Shown here: piece by piece, positions 1-8,690 of the stretch
How positions within the stretch are numbered: the first letter of the stretch is position 1
How the letters are laid out: each line of letters starts with the position of its first letter
NCBI RefSeq assembly: GCF_904846675.1
Contig: NZ_CAJHBT010000010.1
Coordinates: 1 to 64,000, forward strand
Direction: 5' to 3'
From: Psychrobacter urativorans
GTDB lineage: Bacteria > Pseudomonadota > Gammaproteobacteria > Pseudomonadales > Moraxellaceae
Length of the DNA: 64,000 nt
The notes under the pieces: model-generated
What the model was told of the DNA's origin: nothing
What the model saw: the letters and a program-made list of their open reading frames with translations, nothing else
Database searches by the model: none
Translations under genes and position numbers: made by a program

Positions 1-76
1 ATTATGATAATCTTAATCAGTTAGGCCTAGCGGCCTAACTTAAACAAACAGTCTCCGATATAGTCGGGGTGGTTCA
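1..76 (+). mobile_element. Right end of an IS3-family insertion sequence (partial)
   Basis: The window opens inside an insertion sequence. Plus-strand codons from base 3 read YDNLNQLGLAA then stop at 36-38, like the C-terminal tail of an IS3-type OrfB transposase. The stop lies within a palindrome (AGTTAGGCC/GGCCTAACT, 19-40). Bases about 50-76 (GTCTCC...GGGGTGGTTCA) match the style of IS3-family terminal inverted repeats, which end in GGTTCA on the right. The reading frame that resumes at 77 suggests that base 76 is the element boundary. The left end, most of the transposase and the upstream target duplication are outside the window, so the family call rests on the tail and the terminus only. 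Confidence 0.7.
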
Positions 77-433
77 TTAAGTGAAAGTATTAAAATTTCT
101 ATAAGAGATATTCGTATTCCAAGATGTGAATTAGATAGTTTATTTCAAGAAGATGTATCAACCTACATTACAGATAAGCCATTTTGTGAAGAAGAATTAA
201 GCCCTAAAGATAGCGCTTATCACCTAATAGCTGTACTAAAAGACTTATTACTTAATCCTGATATTAATGCTTATAGCTTTAAAACTGACACTGATAAAAG
301 CACTAACCAACCTACACAAGCAGGGCTTGCAGAATACATTGATTCACTAGAAATTAAAGGCTTAAAAACTAGGAATATAAACGGCATATTTTCACAAGCT
401 AATCGTTTGTTAAATGACGCCCGAAAGAACTAA
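77..433 (+). pseudogene. 3' fragment of an unknown gene cut by the IS element
   Basis: An open frame runs without a start codon from the IS boundary (LSESIKISIRDIRIP...) to TAA at 431-433, about 118 residues. It has normal coding character: mixed charged and hydrophobic residues, a C-terminal half rich in Lys, Asn and Leu, and no internal stop. The lack of a start and the abutting IS terminus indicate the C-terminal remnant of a disrupted gene. I do not recognise the family. Whether the 5' part survives on the other side of the IS cannot be seen here. Confidence 0.55.
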
Positions 434-824
434 TGTCTTTTTAATATTCCAGATTGCATTTGCAATGCCATAAATAATGATAATCCCTACTATAGCCATG
501 TGGTCGCAGCAATCTCGTTACGACACTAACCTCAATAGGTAAGCACATGGTCAACTTAGATAAGACAGACAGCTCAATAAAAACTACCTCATCATCAAAA
601 AGCTTATTTAGCAAGCCACTCAAATGGCAGTTACGCACGCTAAATATCTTACTCACCATTCTAATGCCGTTGTTACTGAGCACGCCTGATATTCACCTTA
701 ACTTTTACGTCATGTCTTAAAGTTAAATAAATTGAGCGCTGCCCTAACTGATACTTACTATAGCTAGACTTTTACTAAGTGTGCGGTTAGGGTATTTATC
801 TATATATTCATTAAGGTTCAACCT
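434..824. other. Gap with one doubtful small ORF
   Basis: No convincing gene. A 57-codon plus-strand frame at 547-720 encodes a Ser/Lys-rich start followed by a hydrophobic stretch (LNILLTILMPLLLS). It has only a weak ribosome site and I do not recognise it. A frame on the other strand (441-683) also lacks a ribosome site. An inverted repeat CCCTAAC (742-748) / GTTAGGG (786-792) lies just before the next gene. Confidence 0.3.
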
Positions 825-1979
825 ATGACCGAGCCTACGCCTCACCCCTCTTCTACTCTTATAAACCCTCCTGTTAGAAATAATGCGCCGTGGGAAGAGT
901 ATCGGCGTCCTTACGTACGAGATTTGGCATACGCTCTCGCCTGCCCAAACGTATTAACCAAATGGTTAGATTTTACGCCCCATGAGAATACTGCCGCGAT
1001 TGCAGTACATAGTGCAAGCTTTTGGGGTGGCCAATATGATGCTTATCGCGCGCGCTTAGTTGAGCTTGATACCACTAACGCTTACCAAGGCTTAACCCGC
1101 TATTTATTGACGCGACCCAGCCCCAATCGTTTAGGCTTTCACTTTGAGGGCTTACTATCATTTTGGTTGACCGATGGCTATGCGCGTGGATTGCATCCGT
1201 ATGAAATAATCGCCAGTAATGTTCAGTTATTTCGTGGTAAGCAAACCACTGGTGAGCTAGATTTGATTTTATATAATCATCAAGAAAAACTAACGGAACA
1301 TTGGGAATTAGCCATTAAGTTCTTTATGGGTTCAGCGCCGTTTGCGCCTGAGAATTGGGTGGGTATCAACTCCAATGATAATTTGCAGCGTAAAATGACC
1401 CACATGCAAACCAAGCAGTTTTGTACAGTCTGGGTAGACACTAAAGATCATGGACAGGTCAAAATTGATAAGCGTTATGCGGTCATTAAAGGTCGGTTTT
1501 TTCTTCCCACAACTATCGCTGACTTTACTTACCCTGACTGGCTAGTGCCAAGCTTTCCTATGCATCGCTGGCTAGCTGCACCTAATAGTCAAAACTTAAA
1601 TAGTCAAAAGCCACAGGCCACACATGAGACAGCTCAAGAGAGCAGTCAACCTAAAGAAGACCTATTGCGTAACGCTGAAACTACTATAGAAATACTTATA
1701 GATGCTACCGTTATACGCCGAGCGCATTATATCGAATGGTTTACTCAGCGCGATTTTTATAATAGCGACTATATAGAACACAGTAGAGAAAACAATAAAG
1801 ATGACAGTAATAATAAGAGGCCACCTACTCTGGAGACTTTACCGCAAGGGTTCTACTTCATTAAGACCGCTGCTAATCGAAAATCATCCTCTGAGGAACT
1901 GCTTTCTCAAGAACGCTATGAGCCCTTAGTTATTTTACAAACTGATGTTAATGCTGGACAAGATAGCTTATCTGATTAA
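825..1979 (+). CDS. DUF1853 family protein
   Basis: Cytosolic protein of 384 residues in the DUF1853 family, whose function is not established. Visible family traits are the RLGFHFEGLLSFWL segment, the GELDLILY segment, and HWELAIKFFMG followed by NWVGINSNDNLQRKMTH. This E-L-D...E-L-x-x-K arrangement recalls nuclease-like folds, but that is inference. The C-terminal third (about 250-384) is polar and Gln/Asn-rich and looks less conserved. The start has a weak upstream AAGG. The gene stands alone, convergent with the DUF2726 gene downstream. Confidence 0.8.
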   Translation: MTEPTPHPSSTLINPPVRNNAPWEEYRRPYVRDLAYALACPNVLTKWLDFTPHENTAAIAVHSASFWGGQYDAYRARLVELDTTNAYQGLTRYLLTRPSPNRLGFHFEGLLSFWLTDGYARGLHPYEIIASNVQLFRGKQTTGELDLILYNHQEKLTEHWELAIKFFMGSAPFAPENWVGINSNDNLQRKMTHMQTKQFCTVWVDTKDHGQVKIDKRYAVIKGRFFLPTTIADFTYPDWLVPSFPMHRWLAAPNSQNLNSQKPQATHETAQESSQPKEDLLRNAETTIEILIDATVIRRAHYIEWFTQRDFYNSDYIEHSRENNKDDSNNKRPPTLETLPQGFYFIKTAANRKSSSEELLSQERYEPLVILQTDVNAGQDSLSD

Positions 1980-2005
1980 CACAGAAATATTAATTTTAAT
2001 GGAGC

Positions 2006-2560
2006 TCAATAAGTCTCAATCACCTGTATCAGCTCGTATCTGAGCATATCAGCACTGGGCATGCGCTCCGCATGAAAACGGACAATTGGAATACCGGCAC
2101 TAGCGAGCGCTTTGTCCTTTTTATCATCTGCCTTTTGACTTACTTTACTGTTATGTGTCCAGTCATCAAGCTCAATAGCCACTAGCGTGGTCTGTGCATC
2201 AACATCCACAATCACATAATCGACACTTTGACGGCAAATACGATTGAACCAAAAGCTCCGTTCAGACGCCTTCTCGCTATTGCCAGTAATAATACGTGAT
2301 AGCTGGACTTGCACAAAGATATGGTATTCCGGCAGCACATTTTTGAGCTTATGAAAGAATATAACCTCAGTATCAGTCATAATTGGCATAGGTGCAAATG
2401 GCCAAATAGCCAAATCGTCACCACGTACCGGTTTTGGCTCAGAATCTACGCTTTTAGATGGCAGCTGCCGCTTCGATGAACGCGAGGAAAATAACTTCGA
2501 CAGTGCTATCAGGCCCAAAAACCCAATGGCCAATACTAAAAACACGACGCCAAATGACAT
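2006..2560 (-). CDS. DUF2726 domain protein with N-terminal membrane anchor
   Basis: 184 residues. Residues 1-22 form one hydrophobic membrane segment, followed by a basic Ser/Arg/Lys-rich linker and a DUF2726 domain (about 60-180). The domain shows FFHKLKNVLPEYHIFVQVQLSRI, then SVDYVIVDVDAQTTLVAIELDD and a DKKDKALASAGIPIVRFHA segment. This D...E-x-D...K pattern resembles the PD-(D/E)XK nuclease-like core of the family; activity is unproven. AAGGT precedes the ATG at suitable spacing. The anchor would place the domain on the cytoplasmic face of the inner membrane. Confidence 0.78.
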   Translation of the reverse strand: MSFGVVFLVLAIGFLGLIALSKLFSSRSSKRQLPSKSVDSEPKPVRGDDLAIWPFAPMPIMTDTEVIFFHKLKNVLPEYHIFVQVQLSRIITGNSEKASERSFWFNRICRQSVDYVIVDVDAQTTLVAIELDDWTHNSKVSQKADDKKDKALASAGIPIVRFHAERMPSADMLRYELIQVIETY

Positions 2561-2904
2561 AGCTTTACCTTATACAAAGTTAGCGTGATTGAGAAGATAT
2601 AACTGTTATATAAATAAGAGCTGAAGAAACAGCAACTAAGCAAGCTGCAACTAAACACCCAATCATAACGCCCCAACCTCTATAGACTGTCGCCTTATAC
2701 AGAAAAAATTGATGGAGAAAAATGATAATTGTTCTGACTATAATTAATTATAATTGACGGGCTATGAAGCACAAAACACGACAATAAATGTCGTGTTTTG
2801 GAAAGAATATGAGTTTGTATAAAATATAGCTATTATTTGGCTGAGGTTTTAACACTAATGCTTAGTTTTAATACTTAGTTAGCACCAACCTTTAACACTA
2901 CGGC
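2561..2904. other. Intergenic gap with a hairpin
   Basis: No gene seen. It holds the upstream region of the DUF2726 gene and one perfect 12-bp inverted repeat at 2772-2800, listed separately. Confidence 0.5.
2772..2800 (-). terminator. Probable terminator of the LysM/SPOR gene
   Basis: CAAAACACGACA and TGTCGTGTTTTG form a perfect 12-bp stem with a 5-base loop (ATAAA). It lies about 105 bases downstream of the minus-strand gene ending at 2905. The T run is partly inside the stem, so termination is likely but not certain. Confidence 0.5.
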
Positions 2905-4029
2905 TTAGCGCCAATATAAAACCCAAGCACTAGTAGTATTAACCTCAGGATCACTATTTACTTTATCTTTTAATGCCAAAGCTGCAATTTTACCGCGCTC
3001 AGGCCCGACGACGACCCGTACACCGCGACTGGTCTGGCTAGTTTTTACTTGATAGCCGGCCGCTTTAAACTTCTTAGCGACTTCGTCAGCAGAGGCTTGG
3101 TTAGAGGCCAATGCTACTTGCACCCCGAAGCTACCTTTGGCATCTGTGGCTTTGACTTCCTTACGCGCCTCGCTAAGCTTTTGCTGCGCATTGCGTTTTG
3201 CATCATCAGACTTTCTAGCCAACGCTTCTTCTTTTTTGCGTTTTTCTTCGCGGACTTTTTCGACCGCAGCGGCTTCTCGTTCTAGGCGTTCAATCTGCTT
3301 ACGCGAGGGCACAGTCAATACTTGTCCAATTTGTAGGATTGCCGACGGTGCTATATTATTGGCTTGCGCTAACGCTGCAACAGAAACATTGTATTGCCTT
3401 GCTAACTTCAATAAGCCATCACCGCTTTTAATAGTATAGTCGATAGGGGCTTTCGGTGGAGATTTTTTAATTTCTTTGCTAGCAGCTTTCTCTTCATCTT
3501 TCTTTTTTTGCTTGGCAGCGGCTTGTGCCTCAGCTTTTTTCTTAGCCTGCGCCGCTTTTTGTTTGTCACTAGCAGTACTTACAGCTGGCTTGACCGTATT
3601 ATCAACACGAGGCTGAATTTTCGGCGTTGCGATTGGTGTGGCAGTTTTACTTTGTGCCGCTTCCGGACTGTCGCTATCGCCTCCTGTTGAAGCGATGTTT
3701 TCCGTATATTGTTGATTTTCGTTACGCGCTTTAGACAAGGCTTGCGCCTCGGCGCTTTCTTGCTCTTCTAAAAATAGCTCAGCTCGTTTTTCTTGCTCTG
3801 CTGTACGGCTAGCCCGCTCTTTTTGTTTTTGTGCCAAGATACGTTTTTCGGTATCAATATCTATGGTCAAAGGCTGTGCTGTGGCTTGCTCAGGACTTGG
3901 CTTAGCGACGATGGCTGTTTTTGGAGCTGGTTCGTCACCTGCACTGAGCTGTTGCGCCAAAGCGGACAGCATCACAATACCTCCTATAATCATCCCAATG
4001 CCCAATAAGGCTTGCCTCGAAAAATTCAT
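2905..4029 (-). CDS. LysM and SPOR domain envelope protein, DedD-like position
   Basis: 374 residues. An N-terminal membrane segment (about 7-28) is followed by a long Ala/Lys/Glu-rich, probably coiled-coil stretch (60-195). Next come a LysM domain (about 196-243: YTIKSGDGLLKLARQYNVSV...GQVLTVPS), a second charged helix (245-298), and a C-terminal SPOR domain (about 299-374: FGVQVALASNQASADEVAKK...GVRVVVGP). SPOR domains bind septal glycan strands lacking stem peptides, and LysM also binds peptidoglycan, so a role at the division septum is likely. It lies downstream of folC, where gammaproteobacteria usually carry dedD. The added LysM is unlike E. coli DedD. Confidence 0.82.
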   Translation of the reverse strand: MNFSRQALLGIGMIIGGIVMLSALAQQLSAGDEPAPKTAIVAKPSPEQATAQPLTIDIDTEKRILAQKQKERASRTAEQEKRAELFLEEQESAEAQALSKARNENQQYTENIASTGGDSDSPEAAQSKTATPIATPKIQPRVDNTVKPAVSTASDKQKAAQAKKKAEAQAAAKQKKKDEEKAASKEIKKSPPKAPIDYTIKSGDGLLKLARQYNVSVAALAQANNIAPSAILQIGQVLTVPSRKQIERLEREAAAVEKVREEKRKKEEALARKSDDAKRNAQQKLSEARKEVKATDAKGSFGVQVALASNQASADEVAKKFKAAGYQVKTSQTSRGVRVVVGPERGKIAALALKDKVNSDPEVNTTSAWVLYWR

Positions 4030-4218
4030 TCGTTCACATCTCTTAGTTGGTAGTGAGGTTGATTGGTCGGCACATCTGAAATCTAATACTATTGATTCAC
4101 AAAAGTTATATTAATTTTGCAAAAACGCTCCAATTATAAGATATATTGTTCGCGCTGTCTGCTATCGTACTGTGGTTAGTCATAACATTGAATGCTTTTA
4201 TTACTATCAGCTATATTG

Positions 4219-5610
4219 CTATGAGCCTTCTTGCACATCAAGCATAGATAGTGCTTCGCCGATAGTATGAAAAGAGCCACAGACCACAATCAAATCTTGT
4301 GGCTGACTGACATTAATCACTGCACGCGTGGCCTGAGCTAAGTTAGCAGATGCATGGATATTAGCGTCATCAATATAAACAGCTAAAGTGGTTTGGAGTT
4401 GTTCAATACTCGCCGCCCGCGGATAATCAATCTCTGCGATAAACCAATCGGTAATGGGCAAGTTGGCATCCGTTAAACGCTGTACCACCATCTCAATATC
4501 TTTATCACCCAACATTGAAAATAACATTTTAATGGTCGCAGGTTGCAGGTTGATTTGATTAATGCTCTCATTATCGATCTGCTGGCTTAATTGACGTTCA
4601 AGATGGTGCTGCCAAAGAGGTAATAACTGGCCTAATAAGAAATTCACTCCTTGCTCGTTATGTGCCACATCGAACAACCAATGACGATTTTCAATATCAC
4701 GATAATCAAAGCGACCTGCCAGCTTCACCGTCTGTAATGCTCGCTCAATAGCAGCAATACCAACCTTAAGCGAACTTGCCAGCACAGCTGACAAAGCATT
4801 GGCGGTATTCATCAATGACAACGCAGGTCGCGGCAGCTGCAAGGTAACAGATGCGTTGCTATATTGCCATGTCTGTGCGGCTTGTACGCGATAACTAAAA
4901 TCCTGTTCTACTTGATAACAAGTGACATTATGAGCCTTAATAAGTTGCTGAACGCTAGCTGGCATCTCAGCGGCACCATAAATTAAAGTAATATCGTCAC
5001 GTAAAATACCCGCTTTTTCAGCACCAATTTGTTCAACATTGTCTCCTAACCAATCGACATGATCGATACTAATATTGGTAATTACTGCCATATCAGGGTC
5101 AATAATGTTGACCACATCTAAGCGACCGCCCAGCCCTACTTCTAATACCCAAACGGCGCAATCGGCTTCAGAAAATATCAATAGCGCCGCTAGCGTGGTC
5201 ATCTCGAAGAATGATAAAGTTAGCTCACACTTTAAACGTGCATTTTCAACTTTGCTAAAAGCCTCAATCAAAGTCTGATCACTGACCATCTCACCATCGA
5301 TACGCACGCGCTCATTAAAACAGCTGAGATGCGGCGACTGATACAGGGCTGTTTTATAACCTGCTGCTTGACACATGGCACTAATAATCGCGGTGGTCGA
5401 ACCCTTACCATTGGTACCGGCGACGGTGAACACATAGGCATCATCTTTGGCCGATTGCACTACGCCCAAATACTCCGCTACTGGCAACACACGCGACAGT
5501 CCCATGTCTATAGCTGACACATGAATCTGCTGCATATAATCCAGCCATTCAGTAAGGCTGGACCGGCTATTAGGGCTATCAGGAGTAACGGTGTTAGAGG
5601 ATGTAGCCAT
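4219..5610 (-). CDS. folC: Bifunctional folylpolyglutamate / dihydrofolate synthase
   Basis: 463-residue Mur-ligase-family enzyme that adds glutamate to dihydropteroate and to folates in the cytosol. The ATP-binding loop TVAGTNGKGSTTAII lies near residues 63-77. SPHLSCFNERVRIDG, the folate-site Ser-Pro-His segment, follows near 95. FFEMTTLAALLIF, LEVGLGGRLDVVNIIDPDMAV and ITNISIDHVDWLG match the central domain, and GRFDYRD with WLFDVAHNEQG the C-terminal domain. AGG sits 9 bases before the ATG. It belongs to the trp-accD-folC block, with about 280 bases and a hairpin between it and accD. Confidence 0.96.
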   Translation of the reverse strand: MATSSNTVTPDSPNSRSSLTEWLDYMQQIHVSAIDMGLSRVLPVAEYLGVVQSAKDDAYVFTVAGTNGKGSTTAIISAMCQAAGYKTALYQSPHLSCFNERVRIDGEMVSDQTLIEAFSKVENARLKCELTLSFFEMTTLAALLIFSEADCAVWVLEVGLGGRLDVVNIIDPDMAVITNISIDHVDWLGDNVEQIGAEKAGILRDDITLIYGAAEMPASVQQLIKAHNVTCYQVEQDFSYRVQAAQTWQYSNASVTLQLPRPALSLMNTANALSAVLASSLKVGIAAIERALQTVKLAGRFDYRDIENRHWLFDVAHNEQGVNFLLGQLLPLWQHHLERQLSQQIDNESINQINLQPATIKMLFSMLGDKDIEMVVQRLTDANLPITDWFIAEIDYPRAASIEQLQTTLAVYIDDANIHASANLAQATRAVINVSQPQDLIVVCGSFHTIGEALSMLDVQEGS

Positions 5611-5777
5611 GAATGGAACCTATATTAGAAAACTGGTTATTGAAAACCTGAAATTAGAAAGATTACTGTTAAAAAATATGCTGTTAAAAACGCGCTACTA
5701 AAGGCTAAATCGAAGCCTAAATGAGAACTTAGGTCAGTGTATAACAAGCATGCGTAAAACCAAAGTCAAAAACCAAA

Positions 5778-5813
5778 AATAGCATTTACCATCTATTGAT
5801 GATAAATGCTATT
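5778..5813 (-). terminator. Terminator downstream of accD
   Basis: AATAGCATTTA pairs with TAAATGCTATT. Inner bases CATC/GATG extend the stem with one mismatch, around a TATT loop. Read on the minus strand it is followed by TTTTT, 75 bases beyond the accD stop. folC probably has its own promoter. Confidence 0.7.
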
Positions 5814-5887
5814 AGAGTGCTTAATGTTCGATTACTTTATCGACGAAAATTAAAAATTAATCGACAATGCATATAGTGCCTACTAAG

Positions 5888-6871
5888 CTAGGCGTCAACG
5901 TTCGGTTGGCTACATAATTTTGCTAATAAACGATAGATAGTATCACCCAGTTGATGGCGATGGACCACTTCATCGACCACGCCATGCTCTAATAAGAACT
6001 CCGCACGCTGGAACGGTTCTTCTAAGGTCTCACGCACGGTTTGTTCAATCACGCGTTTACCAGCAAAGCCAATCATCGCTTTAGGCTCTGCTAGATGAAT
6101 ATCACCCAGCATGGCAAGTGAAGCAGTAACGCCGCCATAAACTGGATTGGTCAGTACCACAATATAAGGCACGCCCGCCAAGCGTAAACGCTCAATTGCT
6201 GCGCCCGTACGTGCCATTTGCATTAAGGATAATAACCCCTCTTGCATACGTGCGCCGCCAGATGCTGCAAAGCAGACCAAAGGTTTCTTTTCTGCTAGCG
6301 CTTTTTCTGCCGCCTGCACGAAACGGTCACCGACTACTGAACCCATTGAGCCACCCATAAAGCGGAAGTCAAAAGCACAGGCAACCACGTCGAGGTTACG
6401 TAGCTTGCCGTATAATACAATCAGCGCTTCGGTCTCACCGGTTTTGGTTTGCGCTTCAAGCATACGCTGAGGATAAGGCTTACTATCGACAAACCCTAGC
6501 GGGTCTTTTGCCACAAACTCTTGCCCAAGCTCACCATCTACTTGGCCTAAGAACCATTGCAGACGCTCACGAGCAGTCATTGCTAAATGATGGTCACAAT
6601 GCGGGCAGACATAACAGTTAAAAATTAGCGCCGTATTGGTAATCATCGAATGACAGCTGGGACACTCTGTTGACGGTTCGGTCTCTACAGCAGTCAGCGG
6701 TGCCGTCAGTTGCTGCTTAACGCCCGGTACTGAGCGGTTAAACCATGAATGGTCTGTATGTGTGGCGCTATCTACAGGATTGGTCGCATTATCATTCTGA
6801 GTATCTGGTTTTTTTATAGTATCAGTCATATTATTCGTCATCATCAAAGGCTTATTGGCAAGTTCGCTCAT
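5888..6871 (-). CDS. accD: Acetyl-CoA carboxylase carboxyltransferase subunit beta
   Basis: Beta half of the carboxyltransferase that moves CO2 from biotin to acetyl-CoA, the first step of fatty-acid synthesis. A four-Cys zinc ribbon is present (C70-P-S-C73 and C89-P-H-C92), followed by the crotonase-fold domain with MGSMGSVVGDRF, PLVCFAASGGARMQEG, PYIVVLTNPVYGGVTAS and MIGFAGKRVIEQTVRE. At 327 residues it is slightly longer than usual because about 65 Asn/Thr-rich residues precede the ribbon. The SD for the chosen start is weak, and a later start within that region is possible. AccA would be encoded elsewhere. Confidence 0.97.
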   Translation of the reverse strand: MSELANKPLMMTNNMTDTIKKPDTQNDNATNPVDSATHTDHSWFNRSVPGVKQQLTAPLTAVETEPSTECPSCHSMITNTALIFNCYVCPHCDHHLAMTARERLQWFLGQVDGELGQEFVAKDPLGFVDSKPYPQRMLEAQTKTGETEALIVLYGKLRNLDVVACAFDFRFMGGSMGSVVGDRFVQAAEKALAEKKPLVCFAASGGARMQEGLLSLMQMARTGAAIERLRLAGVPYIVVLTNPVYGGVTASLAMLGDIHLAEPKAMIGFAGKRVIEQTVRETLEEPFQRAEFLLEHGVVDEVVHRHQLGDTIYRLLAKLCSQPNVDA

Positions 6872-6960
6872 TCACTTGCCCCGAAGAATAAAAGTCAATC
6901 ATAACATGAGCGGTTATGAAGTATGCTTGCACGTAATTGTAACAATTTATAGGTTATATT

Positions 6961-7031
6961 AGTTTACACACGTAAACTAAAATTAGCAAAGTCATTCCTC
7001 ATCATTATGATGACTGTCTATCATCATAATG
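6961..7031. repeat. Inverted repeats between trpA and accD
   Basis: Two perfect inverted repeats sit in the trpA-accD gap: AGTTTAC/GTAAACT at 6961-6978, and CATTATGATGA/TCATCATAATG at 7003-7031. Neither is followed by a clear T run, so I do not call them terminators. They could be transcript structures or an operator for accD. Confidence 0.45.
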
Positions 7032-7071
7032 GAAACATCATAGTTATAAAGCCGTTATAAACCGACTGACT

Positions 7072-7896
7072 TTAAGCACTTAAGCTATCTAAAGCTGCGC
7101 GTAGCTCATCCATTTTTATCATAATCTGTTGCTGAGCAGCAGTAACGGCGGCGCTATCATTGGCATCGATATCAGCAAAGTTCTGTACTAAAGCACTGCC
7201 AACAATAATACCATCGGCATGCGCACCAATCGCTTTAGCTGAAGCACCATCGCGAATACCAAAGCCCACGCATACTGGCAAATCAGTTTCCGCTTTAATC
7301 GCTTTTACATGCATCGCCACATCATCGGTATCCAATGTCGCTGAGCCCGTAACGCCTTTGAGCGATACATAGTAAATATAGCCACCGCAATGAGTCAATA
7401 CTTGCTGACGACGTTCCGCTAAGGTGGTCGGTGACAATAAGAAAATCTCATTCATTGCATGGTCGGTTAAATGCTGGGTAAAGCTACCCGCTTCTGCTGG
7501 CGGCAAATCAACCATCAATAAACCATCAACACCCGACTGCTCACATAACGCGACAAATTTATCATAGCCAATAATCTCAACAGGGTTCAAATAACCCATT
7601 AGAATAATTGGCGTTTGAGTGTCTGTCGTGCGGAATTCTTCAACCATTTTTAGCGCATCACGGGTACTGGTACCCGCTGCTAAAGCACGTTCGCCAGCCA
7701 ATGCTACCGTTGGGCCATCAGCCATGGGGTCTGAGAATGGCAAACCAACCTCAATCATATCTGCGCCGTGTTTGACTAAGTCATGTAGTAAGCCAACAAA
7801 GTTACTAGGATTAGGGTCACCTGCCATCACATAAGGAATTAGGGCTTTTTTGTTTTGTGATTTTAAAGTTTCGAAAGTGGTTTCAATTCGGGTCAT
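7072..7896 (-). CDS. trpA: Tryptophan synthase alpha chain
   Basis: 274 residues, the normal length. TrpA cleaves indole-3-glycerol phosphate to indole and glyceraldehyde-3-phosphate and passes the indole to TrpB. Motifs seen: ALIPYVMAGDPNP, MIEVGLPFSDPMADGPTVALAGERAL (catalytic Glu in EVGLPFSDP), GLLMVDLPPAEAG (catalytic Asp), FLLSPTT and the phosphate-binding CVGFGIRDGASAKAIGAHADGIIVGSALV. It is the last trp gene here. It is separated from trpB by an unrelated ORF and 38 bases, which is unusual for trpBA. Confidence 0.97.
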   Translation of the reverse strand: MTRIETTFETLKSQNKKALIPYVMAGDPNPSNFVGLLHDLVKHGADMIEVGLPFSDPMADGPTVALAGERALAAGTSTRDALKMVEEFRTTDTQTPIILMGYLNPVEIIGYDKFVALCEQSGVDGLLMVDLPPAEAGSFTQHLTDHAMNEIFLLSPTTLAERRQQVLTHCGGYIYYVSLKGVTGSATLDTDDVAMHVKAIKAETDLPVCVGFGIRDGASAKAIGAHADGIIVGSALVQNFADIDANDSAAVTAAQQQIMIKMDELRAALDSLSA

Positions 7897-7934
7897 AGTT
7901 ATCTCTTTAGTTATCTATCTCTTCAGATAAATTA

Positions 7935-8678
7935 TTATTCAAACTTTATATTAATAATAGTATTGCCGTCTTGACCTTTAACCAACCATGCTCCATTCAT
8001 AACTATTTCTAGTTCATTAAAACTCGATAGTACCTGTTCTTGTTTAACAGTATTACCTTTATAGACCGTTTTAATAACCTTATTAGCTATAGACAAGTAA
8101 GTCTTACAGATTAGTTTACTATGCTCTTCAAGAGTCAGCTTAAGGTCAATCTCGTTGCTTTCATTATTTTTATGATTAAAATATGTCAGCTTATAATCTT
8201 CAAACTGCACTCTAACAGGTACAAACATTTCTGTTTCTTCATTACTTTGGGAAATATAGTTAATACTATGAGCACCCAGTTTATGACGAGCTTGCGTTAT
8301 TGATAAATCGTTAAACTCTTGTTTTACTACTTTAGGGTTTGGACACTTAAACAATTTGAATATATGTAATATAGCTTGCTGCTGCTGATAAACTGCATTT
8401 AACACTCCATACAATCTCAGATACTTCTCACCCAAATCATTGTATTTAGTAGGACCTGATAAACCAAACTTTAGAAAGCTTTTCAAAGCCTCATTAGAAT
8501 CTTCTAAAATATCCTCAGAAGCAATGATTTCATTCCAATCATTCTTCGCATTCAACTTAAATTTTTGTTGTGCAAAGCCTAAGAAGTCAGCGGTTTCTTT
8601 AGAAAAAACCTGCTTCCTTGTAAACTCAATAAACATATCGTTTATTAAGTTTACTAAATCCACCATATCCGTCTTCAA
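7935..8678 (-). CDS. Unrecognised AT-rich protein inserted between trpB and trpA (HEPN-like motif)
   Basis: 247 residues, not recognised as a known family. It is largely helical by composition, rich in Asn, Lys and Ile, and visibly more AT-rich than trpA and trpB. R131-HKLGA-H137 fits the R-x4-6-H pattern of HEPN RNases, and a long helix (about 88-111) precedes it as expected; this is a motif-level inference only. The start is TTG at 8678 with AGGA seven bases upstream, just past the trpB stop; an in-frame ATG at 8666 is the alternative. It is co-oriented and 12 bases from trpB, so it should be co-transcribed. Context suggests horizontal insertion. Confidence 0.75.
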   Translation of the reverse strand: MKTDMVDLVNLINDMFIEFTRKQVFSKETADFLGFAQQKFKLNAKNDWNEIIASEDILEDSNEALKSFLKFGLSGPTKYNDLGEKYLRLYGVLNAVYQQQQAILHIFKLFKCPNPKVVKQEFNDLSITQARHKLGAHSINYISQSNEETEMFVPVRVQFEDYKLTYFNHKNNESNEIDLKLTLEEHSKLICKTYLSIANKVIKTVYKGNTVKQEQVLSSFNELEIVMNGAWLVKGQDGNTIINIKFE

Positions 8679-8690
8679 AAGAACATCCTT

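Noticed and set aside
441-683. 80-codon minus-strand ORF next to the IS remnant
   Set aside because: No ribosome site, odd composition (Cys/Leu/Val-rich without a pattern), and no recognisable motif; probably chance.
3049-3690. Plus-strand ORFs rich in Phe, Ser, Leu and Arg
   Set aside because: They are antisense shadows of the Ala/Lys/Glu-rich coiled-coil region of the LysM/SPOR gene.
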